Below, piece after piece: positions 1-7,634 of a stretch of DNA of 64,000 nucleotides. The position numbers and the translations under genes were made by a program. The stretch is taken from positions 62,001 through 126,000 of the forward strand of contig UQLL01000002.1 of NCBI GenBank assembly GCA_900541835.1, given 5' to 3'. Positions within the stretch are counted from its first letter, which is position 1. Each line of letters opens with the position of its first letter. The notes under the pieces are model-generated. The model saw only the letters and a program-made list of their open reading frames with translations. It ran no database searches and was not told where the DNA came from. This DNA is from an uncultured Porphyromonadaceae bacterium. GTDB taxonomy: Bacteria; Bacteroidota; Bacteroidia; Bacteroidales; Muribaculaceae.

Positions 1-415
1 GCGACTCCTCCAGGCGGGAGATAACCTCCACCTCCGGCAGCTCCTGAATGTGCACGGAGTCGGGGATGGAGAGAACGGACTTGGGGGCCTGCCGGGGAAC
101 CTCTCTTCTCCGAGGAGGCGTCTTGGGCCTGGGACGGCGCTTGAGGATTACCTGCCGTCCCTTGATGCTGAATTCGATGTCGGTGCCGCGGAACATATGC
201 TTCAGGACTTTATTGAGGGGCTTGTTGCGGACGTCGATGGTGACACGCAGGCCCTTGAGCAGGTCGGATGAGTAGACGAAGTTCTTGCCCGACTGCTCCA
301 TGAGGGAACGGAAGGCGGTAGCGGCCGGGACGTTGTCGGCCTTGAGTGTGACGCGTTGCGCCGAAACCGAAATGACCGCCAGAATGCACAGAATTAACCA
401 AACTATTCTTTTCAT
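1..415 (-). CDS. STN-domain protein, N-terminal part (probable TonB-dependent receptor)
   Basis: Only the first 138 codons are inside the window; the gene runs off the left edge. The protein opens with a signal peptide (MKRIVWLILCILAVISVSAQ) and then a secretin/TonB short N-terminal (STN) domain of about 70 residues, seen in phrases such as RVTLKADNVPAATAF and LRVTIDVRNKPLNKVLKHMF. A basic, proline-rich linker follows (RRPRPKTPPRRR) and then IQELPEVEVISRLEES. STN domains precede outer-membrane receptors that signal to an anti-sigma factor. Its ATG overlaps the stop of the anti-sigma gene by three bases (ATGA), so the two are translationally coupled. Whether a beta-barrel follows cannot be seen, so the receptor call is inferred from the family and the neighbouring ECF sigma gene. 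Confidence 0.7.
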   Translation of the reverse strand, partial: MKRIVWLILCILAVISVSAQRVTLKADNVPAATAFRSLMEQSGKNFVYSSDLLKGLRVTIDVRNKPLNKVLKHMFRGTDIEFSIKGRQVILKRRPRPKTPPRRREVPRQAPKSVLSIPDSVHIQELPEVEVISRLEES

Positions 416-882
416 TTGGACTGTACGGTCATTTCGGTGTCGAGCAATACGTTTATGGTGTCGATGAGGTCAGCGGCGTTGCCCTCGAAATGGAGGGTGA
501 GGCGAAGCTCGGAAGCGTCGGCGGGGACGTTCTTCACATTGACGCCATACAGACTCTCGATACGTGTCACCACCTCGGTGAGGGGAGCGTCGTCGAAGTC
601 GATGGCAATGCTTGTCGGCACCTGTGCCGCAGGTTCATGCACAGTTGCGGGAGTGGTCGGCTGGATTGCGGGCTGTGGTGCCTGCTTCACATTTGGCCGC
701 GTGACCATTACGACGGCAGCGATGGCTCCGGCGGTTATCAGCACGGCCACTGAGGCGGCTACCTGCCAACCACGGAGCAGCAGCCTTGCGTGGCGGAAGC
801 CGAAAGCCTTCCACGCCCGGTTGGCGTCGAAGAGTCCACGCCGATAGTTGCGGGCTACGAAGTCTATATCTTTGTTGTACAT
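412..882 (-). CDS. Short anti-sigma-like membrane protein (DUF4974-type C-terminus, no FecR domain)
   Basis: 156 residues. A cytoplasmic N-terminal stretch of about 37 residues (MYNKDIDFVARNYRRGLFDANRAW begins the protein) is followed by one membrane segment near residues 41-62, a proline-rich linker, and a C-terminal STN/DUF4974-like fold (DFDDAPLTEVVTRIESLYGV, then LRLTLHFEGNAADLIDTINV). Usual FecR-type anti-sigma factors of Bacteroidetes are over 300 residues and carry a FecR domain between the membrane segment and DUF4974; that middle domain is absent here. By position (sigma gene upstream, STN protein overlapping downstream) it probably binds the ECF sigma factor and receives the periplasmic signal. 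Anti-sigma activity is an inference. Two bases separate it from the upstream outer-membrane gene. Confidence 0.6.
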   Translation of the reverse strand: MYNKDIDFVARNYRRGLFDANRAWKAFGFRHARLLLRGWQVAASVAVLITAGAIAAVVMVTRPNVKQAPQPAIQPTTPATVHEPAAQVPTSIAIDFDDAPLTEVVTRIESLYGVNVKNVPADASELRLTLHFEGNAADLIDTINVLLDTEMTVQSK

Positions 883-884
883 GT

Positions 885-1529
885 TCAGAACTCTAAGCCG
901 AGGCGGAAAGTGAAGTTAGGCTGGACATGGTGCTCGTCGCCGCTGTAAATTGCAGTGGCGTAGCCATTGCCGGGGTCCACGACGATGTCGTAGGTCTCGA
1001 CCTTATATCCGCGCAGAGTCAGGCCGACTCCGGCATTGAGGGCCAGTTTGCGGGTCAGTGAGAAACGGTAGCCGATAGTGGGGGAGAAGTATATGCCTCC
1101 GCCGTCGGAGAGGTTGACACCAAGACGGACGTCAGCGAATGGCGTGGCCTTTCCCAGATGCAGGTCCAGGCGTCCTTCGGCGAAGAGGGGCACAATGGCC
1201 AGGTCCCACTTGGTGTGCTGCTCATAACCGAGTCCGAGTCCTACGAACCAGTTATTGTCAATCTGATAGCCGTGGCTGGTGCTGAAGCCGGTAAACCAGG
1301 AAGTCTCGTGGATGAGATATAGGTCGGTGAAAGTGTTGTCTGCGAAGGCGTATGTCTTGTCGCGGCGCAGTGAGTTGGACCAGTCGAGAAAGCCGCGGTA
1401 ACCACGCTCGGGGACGGCCGCTCTGGCTGGCAGGGCGATGAGCGAGAGGAATAGGGCGATGATGACGACGATGACGGCCGGCATGGCCAGGCGCCAGACG
1501 AATCTCAGCAGTTCGAGGATGCGTTTCAT
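885..1529 (-). CDS. Outer-membrane beta-barrel-like protein
   Basis: 214 residues with an N-terminal hydrophobic signal segment (residues about 12-35, ending in LPARAA). The mature part alternates polar and hydrophobic residues and is rich in Gly, Tyr and aromatic-ended strands (GYQIDNNWFVGLGLGYEQH, then FSPTIGYRFSLTRKLALNAG), ending in an aromatic (FRLGLEF), the usual C-terminal outer-membrane signature. It looks like a small 8-stranded barrel of the opacity/outer-membrane protein W kind, but no specific family is recognised. It lies between the ECF sigma gene and the short anti-sigma gene, so it is probably a member of the same regulon or part of the sensing path. Confidence 0.6.
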   Translation of the reverse strand: MKRILELLRFVWRLAMPAVIVVIIALFLSLIALPARAAVPERGYRGFLDWSNSLRRDKTYAFADNTFTDLYLIHETSWFTGFSTSHGYQIDNNWFVGLGLGYEQHTKWDLAIVPLFAEGRLDLHLGKATPFADVRLGVNLSDGGGIYFSPTIGYRFSLTRKLALNAGVGLTLRGYKVETYDIVVDPGNGYATAIYSGDEHHVQPNFTFRLGLEF

Positions 1530-1605
1530 TAGGTCTTTTTCAGTTTATTTTCACCTCTATGACGCGCATCGGCGGGGAAAGTCCCATCCCCGCAAGAAAA
1601 ATTTT

Positions 1606-2121
1606 TCAGAAAAATAAGAGGACGGTATGTAGGGACGCATGGACCATGCGCCCGTCCGCGAGTGCGGCCCGGAGTCGGTCGTAAGCCTTTGTCATCTGAT
1701 TCTTGACCGTCTTGAGTGAGATGCCCATCTCGGCAGCTATCTGCTCCTGGCTGAGGCCGTCGCGCTTGCTGAGCAGGAAGACCTGTCGGCAGCGGTCGGG
1801 CAGACGGTCAATGGCGTGCCACAGTGCGGCGTCTCGCTCGCTGGTGTCGACGTCCTCCTCAGTGGGTTCGGCGATGTCGTCGATGTCGGCGGTCTCGCGC
1901 AGGGAGCGGAGGTAGCTCAGGCACTGGTTGCGCACGGCCCGGTACATATATGCCTGGAAGCAGTCGACCTCGGTGCCGTCGCACAAGCCCTCCCAGACTT
2001 TGAGGAAGGCGTTCTGCACACAGTCCTGCGCAGCCTCGGCATCATCGACGATGCGCAGGGCGTACATGCCCAGCGGCAGGTACAACGACTTGAACTCTTT
2101 CTCAAACTCTTTGGCGGTCAT
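1606..2121 (-). CDS. ECF-family RNA polymerase sigma factor
   Basis: 171 residues. Region 2 is visible at about residues 8-75 (YALRIVDDAEAAQDCVQNAF and FQAYMYRAVRNQCLSYLRSL) and region 4 with its helix-turn-helix at about 105-155 (IDRLPDRCRQVFLLSKRDGL, then EQIAAEMGISLKTVKNQMTK). This is the Bacteroidetes sigma-70 family expressed with FecR/STN partners. A TTTG-19 nt-TAACTTTG promoter lies just upstream. The last 15 or so residues (after LRAALADGR) do not belong to the family: they are encoded by a palindromic repeat that extends the frame to a later stop. The sigma core is intact, so the tail is probably tolerated. Confidence 0.9.
   Translation of the reverse strand: MTAKEFEKEFKSLYLPLGMYALRIVDDAEAAQDCVQNAFLKVWEGLCDGTEVDCFQAYMYRAVRNQCLSYLRSLRETADIDDIAEPTEEDVDTSERDAALWHAIDRLPDRCRQVFLLSKRDGLSQEQIAAEMGISLKTVKNQMTKAYDRLRAALADGRMVHASLHTVLLFF
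1626..1658 (+). repeat. Palindromic element copy 1 (inside the ECF sigma 3' end)
   Basis: Reads TGTAGGGACGC, then ATGGACCAT, then GCGCCCGTCCG. It matches the core palindrome seen elsewhere in the window and encodes residues of about 155-165 of the sigma factor on the opposite strand. It is the only clear copy that lies against the direction of the gene it sits in. Confidence 0.65.
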
Positions 2122-2134
2122 GGTTTTCCGATCG

Positions 2135-2165
2135 CAAAGTTAGCGAAAAAGTCAGACCCCACAAA
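2135..2165 (-). promoter_or_regulatory. Promoter of the ECF sigma operon
   Basis: On the minus strand the -33 element TTTG (2165-2162) is separated by 19 nt from the -7 element TAACTTTG (2142-2135), the Bacteroidetes consensus. The -33 element sits in the left arm of the terminator hairpin of the upstream MFS gene. Confidence 0.7.
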
Positions 2166-2207
2166 AGATGCCGACATACGAAATGCCAGCATCTTTTGTG
2201 GGGTCTG
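2146..2207 (-). terminator. Rho-independent terminator of the MFS gene
   Basis: A perfect 19-bp stem (2153-2171 with 2189-2207) with a 17-nt loop is followed on the minus strand by ACTTTTTC. It lies 18 bases after the MFS stop codon. Its distal arm overlaps the promoter of the sigma gene. Confidence 0.85.
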
Positions 2208-2225
2208 AGTATTTTGTACTTGTTA

Positions 2226-3953
2226 TCAGAGGTCTTCGGCAACCACTTCGGATTCGTCAACCTCGGTCTTGTCGGCTGCGATGGAGGGTAGTTCGAGGCC
2301 GAGCTTCTTCTTGCGATCGACTACCTTGAGGTAGAGACCTATGAAGAGGGCGGCGACGCCAAGGCATGCGAGCATTACCAGCGGCCAGGTGTAGTCGTAG
2401 CTGACGGAGGCTTCGGCCTCGGTCATGGCGCCCTCGGCCACTTTCTGTGCCAGTTCGGGGTTGGTGTTGGTCAGCACCTTGCCGATGAGCAGGGGGAAGA
2501 GCCACAGGCCGATGTTCTGGATCCAGAAGATGAGTGCGTAGGCGGAACCGATTATCTTGCTGTCTACGAGCTTGGGGACACTGGGCCAAAGGCTGGCGGG
2601 TACGAGCGAGAAGCTGGCGCCAAGCACGAGGATGGTGAGGAAGGCCACGGCCACGCCGCCTACGTCGTTGCCCTTAAACATGGGCAGTATGAAGGCGAAG
2701 GTAAGGTGGCAGAGAATCAGCAGCAGGGCGCCGTAGACGAGCATCGAGGCGGCCTTGCCCTTATGGTCGACGTAACTTCCGAGCACGGGAGTGATGCCCA
2801 CTGCCAACAGGGGGAAGACAGCGAAGATGGCTGCGGCCGACTGGCGCATATAGCCCATCACGCAGTAGACCACGAGGGCGATGATGGCGACGATGAGGCC
2901 GGGTATCTTGACGGACTTGTTCTTGGTGAAGGCGAAGGCAAAGGCTCCGGCGGCCACTACGAGCATGATGACGTACTGGATGTAGGTGCAGAGGTCGGAG
3001 GCCCAGAAAGAACCTTCTTCGGGCGGCACGAGGGTGAGGTTGCACTGGAGCATATTGACGGCGTACTTCTGGAATGGGAAGATGGCCGAATAGTAGAGCA
3101 CGCAGAGCAGGGCCACGAGCCAGAAGCCGAGCGAGGAGAGAATCTTGCCGAGATCGGAGATTTTGAAGGGGTCGTCCTTTTCTTCAGCCTCACCGGTCTG
3201 GGCGTCGAGCTTGGAATCCATGAAGAAGTAGACGATGAACATTATCAGTGCGATGAGCAGGAGCACCACGCCGAAAGCGACGGAGCGGGAGACGCTGATG
3301 TCGCCGCCGAAGTTGGCCACCAGGGGCGAGAAGATCATGCAGGTGCCGACGCCGAGGCGGGCGAGGGCCATCTCTGAACCCATGGCCATGGCCATCTCGC
3401 GGCCCTTGAACCACTTGACGATGCCGCGGCTGACAGTGATGCCGGCCATCTCCACGCCGCAGCCGAAGATCATGAAACCGATGGCGGCAAACTTGGCCGA
3501 GGCGGGCATGCCCTCGTAGAAGGGGGATACACCCAGCTCGTCGAAGCCGGGGATGTAGTTGAGGTTATTGGTGAACCATACCTGCAGGCTGGAGTTGGCG
3601 AAGGAGTCGGTCAGGGCGTACCAGTTGATAAGGCCGCCGACTACCATCACGGCGCCGGAGAGAAGGGCGGTGAAGCGGACCCCCATCTTGTCGAGGATGA
3701 TGCCTGCGAAAATGAGGAAGAAGATGAATACGTTGAGGAAGGTCTCTGAGCCCTGCATGGTGCCGAAAGCGGTGGAGTCCCAGCCGGCCTGCGACTGCAT
3801 GAGATCTTTGATGGGCGACAGGATGTCCATGAAGATGTATGAACAGAACATCGCCAGGGCGAGCAGGGCCAGGGCGGTCCAGCGGGCCCAGGCCTTGTCG
3901 CGCAGGAGCTCCAGGGAGCCTGCGGCTTTTTGTTGCATTGCGTTTACTGCCAT
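2226..3953 (-). CDS. Major facilitator superfamily transporter
   Basis: 575 residues with about twelve hydrophobic segments, the first near residues 27-47 (ALLALAMFCSYIFMDILSPI). The loop after the second helix carries an MFS-like signature (GIILDKMGVRFTALLSGAVM). A polar central loop (residues about 240-260, EAEEKDDPFKISDLGK) separates the two halves, and the C-terminus is an acidic cytoplasmic tail. The substrate is not evident; the closest pattern I can recall is the broad uncharacterised MFS group common in gut Bacteroidales. It is transcribed alone, with a well-formed promoter upstream and a strong terminator downstream. Confidence 0.85.
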   Translation of the reverse strand: MAVNAMQQKAAGSLELLRDKAWARWTALALLALAMFCSYIFMDILSPIKDLMQSQAGWDSTAFGTMQGSETFLNVFIFFLIFAGIILDKMGVRFTALLSGAVMVVGGLINWYALTDSFANSSLQVWFTNNLNYIPGFDELGVSPFYEGMPASAKFAAIGFMIFGCGVEMAGITVSRGIVKWFKGREMAMAMGSEMALARLGVGTCMIFSPLVANFGGDISVSRSVAFGVVLLLIALIMFIVYFFMDSKLDAQTGEAEEKDDPFKISDLGKILSSLGFWLVALLCVLYYSAIFPFQKYAVNMLQCNLTLVPPEEGSFWASDLCTYIQYVIMLVVAAGAFAFAFTKNKSVKIPGLIVAIIALVVYCVMGYMRQSAAAIFAVFPLLAVGITPVLGSYVDHKGKAASMLVYGALLLILCHLTFAFILPMFKGNDVGGVAVAFLTILVLGASFSLVPASLWPSVPKLVDSKIIGSAYALIFWIQNIGLWLFPLLIGKVLTNTNPELAQKVAEGAMTEAEASVSYDYTWPLVMLACLGVAALFIGLYLKVVDRKKKLGLELPSIAADKTEVDESEVVAEDL

Positions 3954-3984
3954 TGGTTTATGATGTAGGTTTAGTTTCGGATTG

Positions 3985-4016
3985 CAAATGTAGTGATTTT
4001 TTGCGGCGCAGGCAAA
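3985..4016 (-). promoter_or_regulatory. Promoter of the MFS gene
   Basis: Minus strand TTTG (4016-4013), exactly 20 nt, then TACATTTG (3992-3985). The start codon follows 32 nt after the -7 box. The -33 box lies two bases beyond the holA stop codon. Confidence 0.75.
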
Positions 4017-4017
4017 T

Positions 4018-5061
4018 CTACTGGGTAAACAGCTTATATATGAGCTCGTAGAGAAGAGCTGTGCGTGGCTGGGCGGAACCGATGCCCTTGGTGGCGCGGT
4101 CGTATTCGCGCACGGCGTGGATGGCGCGCAGGCACGACCAGGCGGAGTAGTTGCGCATCCCCTCCTTGAGTTCGCGCAGGGCGGGAAAGGCGCGTATGCC
4201 GAGGGCGACGCTAAGGCCGTTGTCGGACTTATCCTTGGTGTAGTGGGCCTGCAGCAGGTTGGCGAAGGCGCCGAAGATTACCGGCGCTATCATCTCGGGC
4301 CTGCTCTCCTTGGCGTTGGGATTGGCGGCGTAGTAGGTGGCTATCTGCATGCACTTGGCGTAGTCGTGTGTCATGAGCGCCGACTTCAGCTCAAAACCGT
4401 TGTACTGCTTGGAGATGCCGGTATGGGCGGCCACCATGTCGGCCGAGATGGAGACGTGGTCAGAGGGGGGGAGCGACAGGCGCAGCTTCTCGACTTCTCC
4501 GAAGAGGCGCTGCAGATCGGCGCCGATGTAGCGGCAGAGCATGTCTGCGGCCTTGCGCTCGAGGGTGACGCCGTGGTCGCGGCAGTAGTCGTCGAGCAAG
4601 CCAGGCAGCTCGTAGTCGCGCACAGCCCCTACGGAGTAGATGACGCCATTGGCATCCTTGGCGGCCTTGACCAGCTTGGTTGTGGCCTTCAGGGCCTCTC
4701 CCTTGAAGTGGATGGCCAGCACCGTGGTGGGACAAGGATGCGCCAGGTAGGGGGCGAGGTTGTCGAGAACCGTCCGGGCCCTCTCCATCGACTGGGCCTC
4801 GCGCAGGATCACCAGCTTTCGGTCTGCCATGACCGGGTACTGGCGGGCGGTATTGACGATGTCATCGATCTCTGCATCCTGGCCGTAGTAGACGTGCTGG
4901 TTGAAGTCGCGGTCCTCCTCGGGCACCACGTGCTGCATCAGGGCGTCGGCGATGAGGTCGAGGTAGTATGGCGTCTCGCCGCTGAGGATGTAGACCGGGG
5001 CGAAGCGGCGGGCACGTATCTCGCCGAGAATCTGCCTGTAGGGGTTTGCCGGTTTAGCCAT
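4018..5061 (-). CDS. holA: DNA polymerase III subunit delta (clamp loader)
   Basis: 347 residues, the usual length for HolA. It is the clamp-loader subunit that opens the beta sliding clamp at primed DNA. The N-terminal AAA+-like domain starts with the family phrase FAPVYILSGETPYYLDLIAD, where the P-loop is degenerate as in all delta subunits, and continues with YPVMADRKLVILREAQSM. The central part (GADLQRLFGEVEKL) and the C-terminal helical collar region (YELIYKLF at the end) fit the family. The gene overlaps the CPBP protease gene by eight bases, making it the last gene of the udk-lptB-CPBP-holA run. Confidence 0.93.
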   Translation of the reverse strand: MAKPANPYRQILGEIRARRFAPVYILSGETPYYLDLIADALMQHVVPEEDRDFNQHVYYGQDAEIDDIVNTARQYPVMADRKLVILREAQSMERARTVLDNLAPYLAHPCPTTVLAIHFKGEALKATTKLVKAAKDANGVIYSVGAVRDYELPGLLDDYCRDHGVTLERKAADMLCRYIGADLQRLFGEVEKLRLSLPPSDHVSISADMVAAHTGISKQYNGFELKSALMTHDYAKCMQIATYYAANPNAKESRPEMIAPVIFGAFANLLQAHYTKDKSDNGLSVALGIRAFPALRELKEGMRNYSAWSCLRAIHAVREYDRATKGIGSAQPRTALLYELIYKLFTQ

Positions 5062-5953
5062 GGCGCTTTCTGCCGTATAGGCGCCACATTCCCCATACCG
5101 CCAGGGTGGTGATGGCTGCCGTGATTATGATGACGACGGGGTTGCCGCCGGAGCCGATGTCGAAAAGTGACGGATCTGCAACGCCGCGCAGCACGGGCCA
5201 CTGGGTCACAACCGTAGCGGTGTTGTTGAGGGCGTGGGCGAGCACGGAGGGCCACAGGCGGCCGGTCCATAGGTATAGGTAGCCGAACCATAGGCCGAGA
5301 AGGAAACGTGGCAGAAAGCCGTACATCTGGAAGTGCACGAAGGAGAAGATGGCGGCCGCCCACCACACGGCTTTCCAGGGATGCGGCCCGTACAGGGATT
5401 TCTGCAATGCACCACGGAAGAAGAGCTCCTCGCAGAAGGGGCCGATGACACCTATTATAGTGATGCCAGAGACGAGTCCCCATACGGACGGGTCGCCGAG
5501 GAGTCGTGAGGTGGTGGCCTCCGCCTGGTCCTCGAGTCGGCGGATGGTGACCTCCAGTCCGCTGAGGAAGTCGGGAAGCTCGAGGGCCTCGTTGAGGGCG
5601 ACGGTGTAGTTGAGCAGGGGTATGGAGACGATGAAGACGCTCACCACGCCCATCAGCGATAATGCCGGAGCCGGACGGCTAAGACCCGCCCATTGCCAGG
5701 GGCGACCGGTGAATAGCCAGCCGCCCAGGAAGGCGGGGAGTGCGAAAGCGAACAGATCCTGCACCAGGGCGGAGGCGAGCAGCTGTCCGCGTTTGGAGGA
5801 GCCAGTGAGCATGATGCCGACGGAGGCCAGGAAGAGGCCGATGAAGAATAGGGCTATCACTGTCCATACCCTCACGGCCTTAACGGCAAAGAGCCGAGAG
5901 CCGAGAGATGAGAGCTGAGAGTGGTTGTCGGAAGGAGAGGGGTGGTTATTCAT
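5054..5953 (-). CDS. CPBP-family intramembrane glutamic protease
   Basis: 299 residues from the chosen ATG, which overlaps the lptB stop (ATGAATAA); an upstream in-frame ATG at 5980 would lie deeper in lptB. Several membrane helices are visible. The three CPBP active-site motifs are present: EELFFR near residue 172, FSFVHFQMYG near residue 203 and LAHALNN near residue 243. Members (CAAX protease/bacteriocin-processing relatives) cleave substrates within the membrane; the substrate is unknown here. Residues 8-21 (HSQLSSLGSRLF region) are encoded by a heptamer repeat run, so the N-terminal tail is probably dispensable. Confidence 0.88.
   Translation of the reverse strand: MNNHPSPSDNHSQLSSLGSRLFAVKAVRVWTVIALFFIGLFLASVGIMLTGSSKRGQLLASALVQDLFAFALPAFLGGWLFTGRPWQWAGLSRPAPALSLMGVVSVFIVSIPLLNYTVALNEALELPDFLSGLEVTIRRLEDQAEATTSRLLGDPSVWGLVSGITIIGVIGPFCEELFFRGALQKSLYGPHPWKAVWWAAAIFSFVHFQMYGFLPRFLLGLWFGYLYLWTGRLWPSVLAHALNNTATVVTQWPVLRGVADPSLFDIGSGGNPVVIIITAAITTLAVWGMWRLYGRKRHG
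5891..5930 (-). repeat. Heptamer repeat run in the CPBP protease N-terminus
   Basis: On the minus strand this reads as tandem CTCTCAGCTCTCATCTCTCGG and continues with CTCTCGG units, a degenerate version of the (CTCTCAA)n repeat found at many places in the window. It is preceded by CCGACAACCA, the same spacer that joins repeat and palindrome in lptB. Confidence 0.6.
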
Positions 5954-6878
5954 CTTCGGGTTCGGGAGCAGGTTCGTCAAAGTGCTTGCGGCGGAACTCG
6001 AAGTTGCGGCCGAGGTATTTCTCGCGCACCACAGGGTTGGCAGCCAGTTCCTCGCTGGTGCCCTGGTAGAGAATCTTGCCCTCGAAGAGCAGGTAGGCGC
6101 GGTCGGTGATGGAGAGCGTCTCGTTGGCGTTGTGGTCGGTTATGAGTATGCCGATATTCTTGTCCTTTAGCTTGTAGACGATGCTCTGTATGTCCTCTAC
6201 GGCGATGGGGTCAACGCCGGCGAAAGGCTCGTCGAGCATGATGAACTTGGGGCTGATGGCCAGGCAACGGGCTATCTCGGTGCGTCGCCGCTCACCGCCG
6301 CTGAGACGGTCGCCGTAGTTCTTGCGCACCTTCTGCAATCGGAACTCGCTGATAAGGCTCTCGAGCTTCTCTTTCTGCTCTTTGCGGCTGAGGTTGGTCA
6401 TCTCCAGCACGGCGCGGATGTTATCCTCCACCGACAGCTTGCGGAAGACGCTCGCCTCCTGTGCCAGGTAGCCGATTCCGAGCTTGGCGCGCTTGTAGAC
6501 GGGCATCCCGGTGATGTCCTTGCGGTCGAGAAAGATGCGTCCGCCATTGGGGGTGACGAGGCCGACAGTCATGTAGAAAGTGGTGGTCTTGCCGGCGCCG
6601 TTTGGTCCGAGCAGACCTACTATCTCTCCCTGGCGGACATTGATGCTGACGTGGTTGGCGACAGTGCGCTTGCCGTAGCGCTTGACCAGGTTGTCGGTGA
6701 TGAGCTGGCCCACTTCGGGCTCTATCTCCGGGTCGAGACGGTTGGCGGGATCGGGACCTGCGAGGGCAAGTTGAGAGTCGAGAGTCGAGAGTTGAGCGTT
6801 GTCGGTAGCGGACGCACCGGGGTGCGTCCCTACAGGCGAGGCGGCCTTGGAGGGCTTTTTCTTCTTGAACAGGCTCAT
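5946..6878 (-). CDS. lptB: LPS export ABC transporter ATP-binding protein
   Basis: 310 residues. It powers extraction of lipopolysaccharide from the inner membrane with LptFG and LptC. The Walker A motif GPNGAGKTT is near residues 89-97, the signature LSGGERRR near 189, and FIMLDEPFAGVDPIAVEDIQ gives Walker B and the D-loop in the form typical of LptB. The family is usually about 240 residues; the extra length is an N-terminal extension of about 60 residues and an acidic tail. Residues 15-38 of the extension (PVGTHPGAS, then NAQLSTLDSQL) are encoded by a palindromic element plus heptamer run. The start overlaps the udk stop by four bases. Confidence 0.93.
   Translation of the reverse strand: MSLFKKKKPSKAASPVGTHPGASATDNAQLSTLDSQLALAGPDPANRLDPEIEPEVGQLITDNLVKRYGKRTVANHVSINVRQGEIVGLLGPNGAGKTTTFYMTVGLVTPNGGRIFLDRKDITGMPVYKRAKLGIGYLAQEASVFRKLSVEDNIRAVLEMTNLSRKEQKEKLESLISEFRLQKVRKNYGDRLSGGERRRTEIARCLAISPKFIMLDEPFAGVDPIAVEDIQSIVYKLKDKNIGILITDHNANETLSITDRAYLLFEGKILYQGTSEELAANPVVREKYLGRNFEFRRKHFDEPAPEPEDE
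6769..6798 (-). repeat. Heptamer repeat run in lptB
   Basis: Minus strand: CTCAACTCTCGACTCTCGAC and on to TCTCAACTT, about four 7-nt units, encoding NAQLSTLDSQL. It directly follows the palindromic element copy at 6809-6836 with the spacer CTACCGACAACG between them. Confidence 0.75.
6809..6836 (-). repeat. Palindromic element copy 2 (inside lptB)
   Basis: Minus strand CCTGTAGGGACGCACC, then CCGGTGCGTCCG. It encodes PVGTHPGAS, the same frame as the copies in the PP2C phosphatase, the kinase and the ABC-F protein. Confidence 0.8.
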
Positions 6879-7522
6879 TGCTGGGTGGCGGGATCGGGAC
6901 AGGGCTGTGCGGCGGAGGGGAGCAGGCTGCGTATGTAGTCGGTAAGGAGCTTGATGGCGACGTGGTTGTTGCCGCCCTGCGGCACGATTAGGTCGGCGTA
7001 GCGCTTGCTCGGCTCGATATGAAGCTCGTGCATGGGCTTGAGCTGAATCTGGTAGCGGTCGATGACCATCTGCGGGGTGCGTCCGCGCTCCAGGCAGTCG
7101 CGGGTGATGACGCGTATGAGCCGCTCGTCGGCGTCGGCGTCCACGAACACCTTCACGTCGAGGGCGTCGCGCAGCATCTTCTCGGTGAGCACCAAGATGC
7201 CCTCGACCACACACACCTCGCGGGGCTCGACGTGGATGGTCTGCGGAAGGCGGGAGCAGGTTATGAAGTCATAGGTTGGCATCTCCACGGCATGGCCCTG
7301 GCGAAGCTCCGAGAGGTGGTGCAGCAGCAGGGGCCAGTCTATGGCGGCCGGCTCGTCATAGTTCTTCTTAAGGCGCTCTTCGAGCGGTATGTGGCTGTTA
7401 TCACGGTAGTAGCAGTCCTGTGGCAGCACAGCCACCTCGTGCGGCGGCAGGCTATCCATGATGCGGCGCACAACCGTGGATTTTCCCGAGCCGGTGCCTC
7501 CGGCTATTCCTATAGTGAGCAT
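6875..7522 (-). CDS. udk: Uridine kinase
   Basis: 215 residues from ATG 7522; an in-frame start 33 bases upstream is excluded because the -7 promoter box lies there. The P-loop GGTGSGKST is at residues 8-16. Typical Udk phrases follow: LPQDCYYRDNSHIP, NYDEPAAIDWPLL, MPTYDF, VVEGILVL and RVITRDCLERGRT. The enzyme phosphorylates uridine and cytidine in the pyrimidine salvage pathway. It leads the minus-strand run udk-lptB-CPBP-holA, all with overlapping junctions. Confidence 0.93.
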   Translation of the reverse strand: MLTIGIAGGTGSGKSTVVRRIMDSLPPHEVAVLPQDCYYRDNSHIPLEERLKKNYDEPAAIDWPLLLHHLSELRQGHAVEMPTYDFITCSRLPQTIHVEPREVCVVEGILVLTEKMLRDALDVKVFVDADADERLIRVITRDCLERGRTPQMVIDRYQIQLKPMHELHIEPSKRYADLIVPQGGNNHVAIKLLTDYIRSLLPSAAQPCPDPATQQ

Positions 7523-7544
7523 GTTGGTTTTACTTTCAATACTG

Positions 7545-7552
7545 CAAAGGTA
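7545..7552 (-). promoter_or_regulatory. -7 promoter element for udk
   Basis: Minus strand TACCTTTG followed by C, 22 nt upstream of the start codon. No convincing TTTG is present at -33. Confidence 0.5.
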
Positions 7553-7634
7553 CAAAAAATTTCTTGATTGTGACAGGTAACCTGATTCTCAAATTGACAC
7601 AATATACAATATAATATTGATAACGAATGATAAG

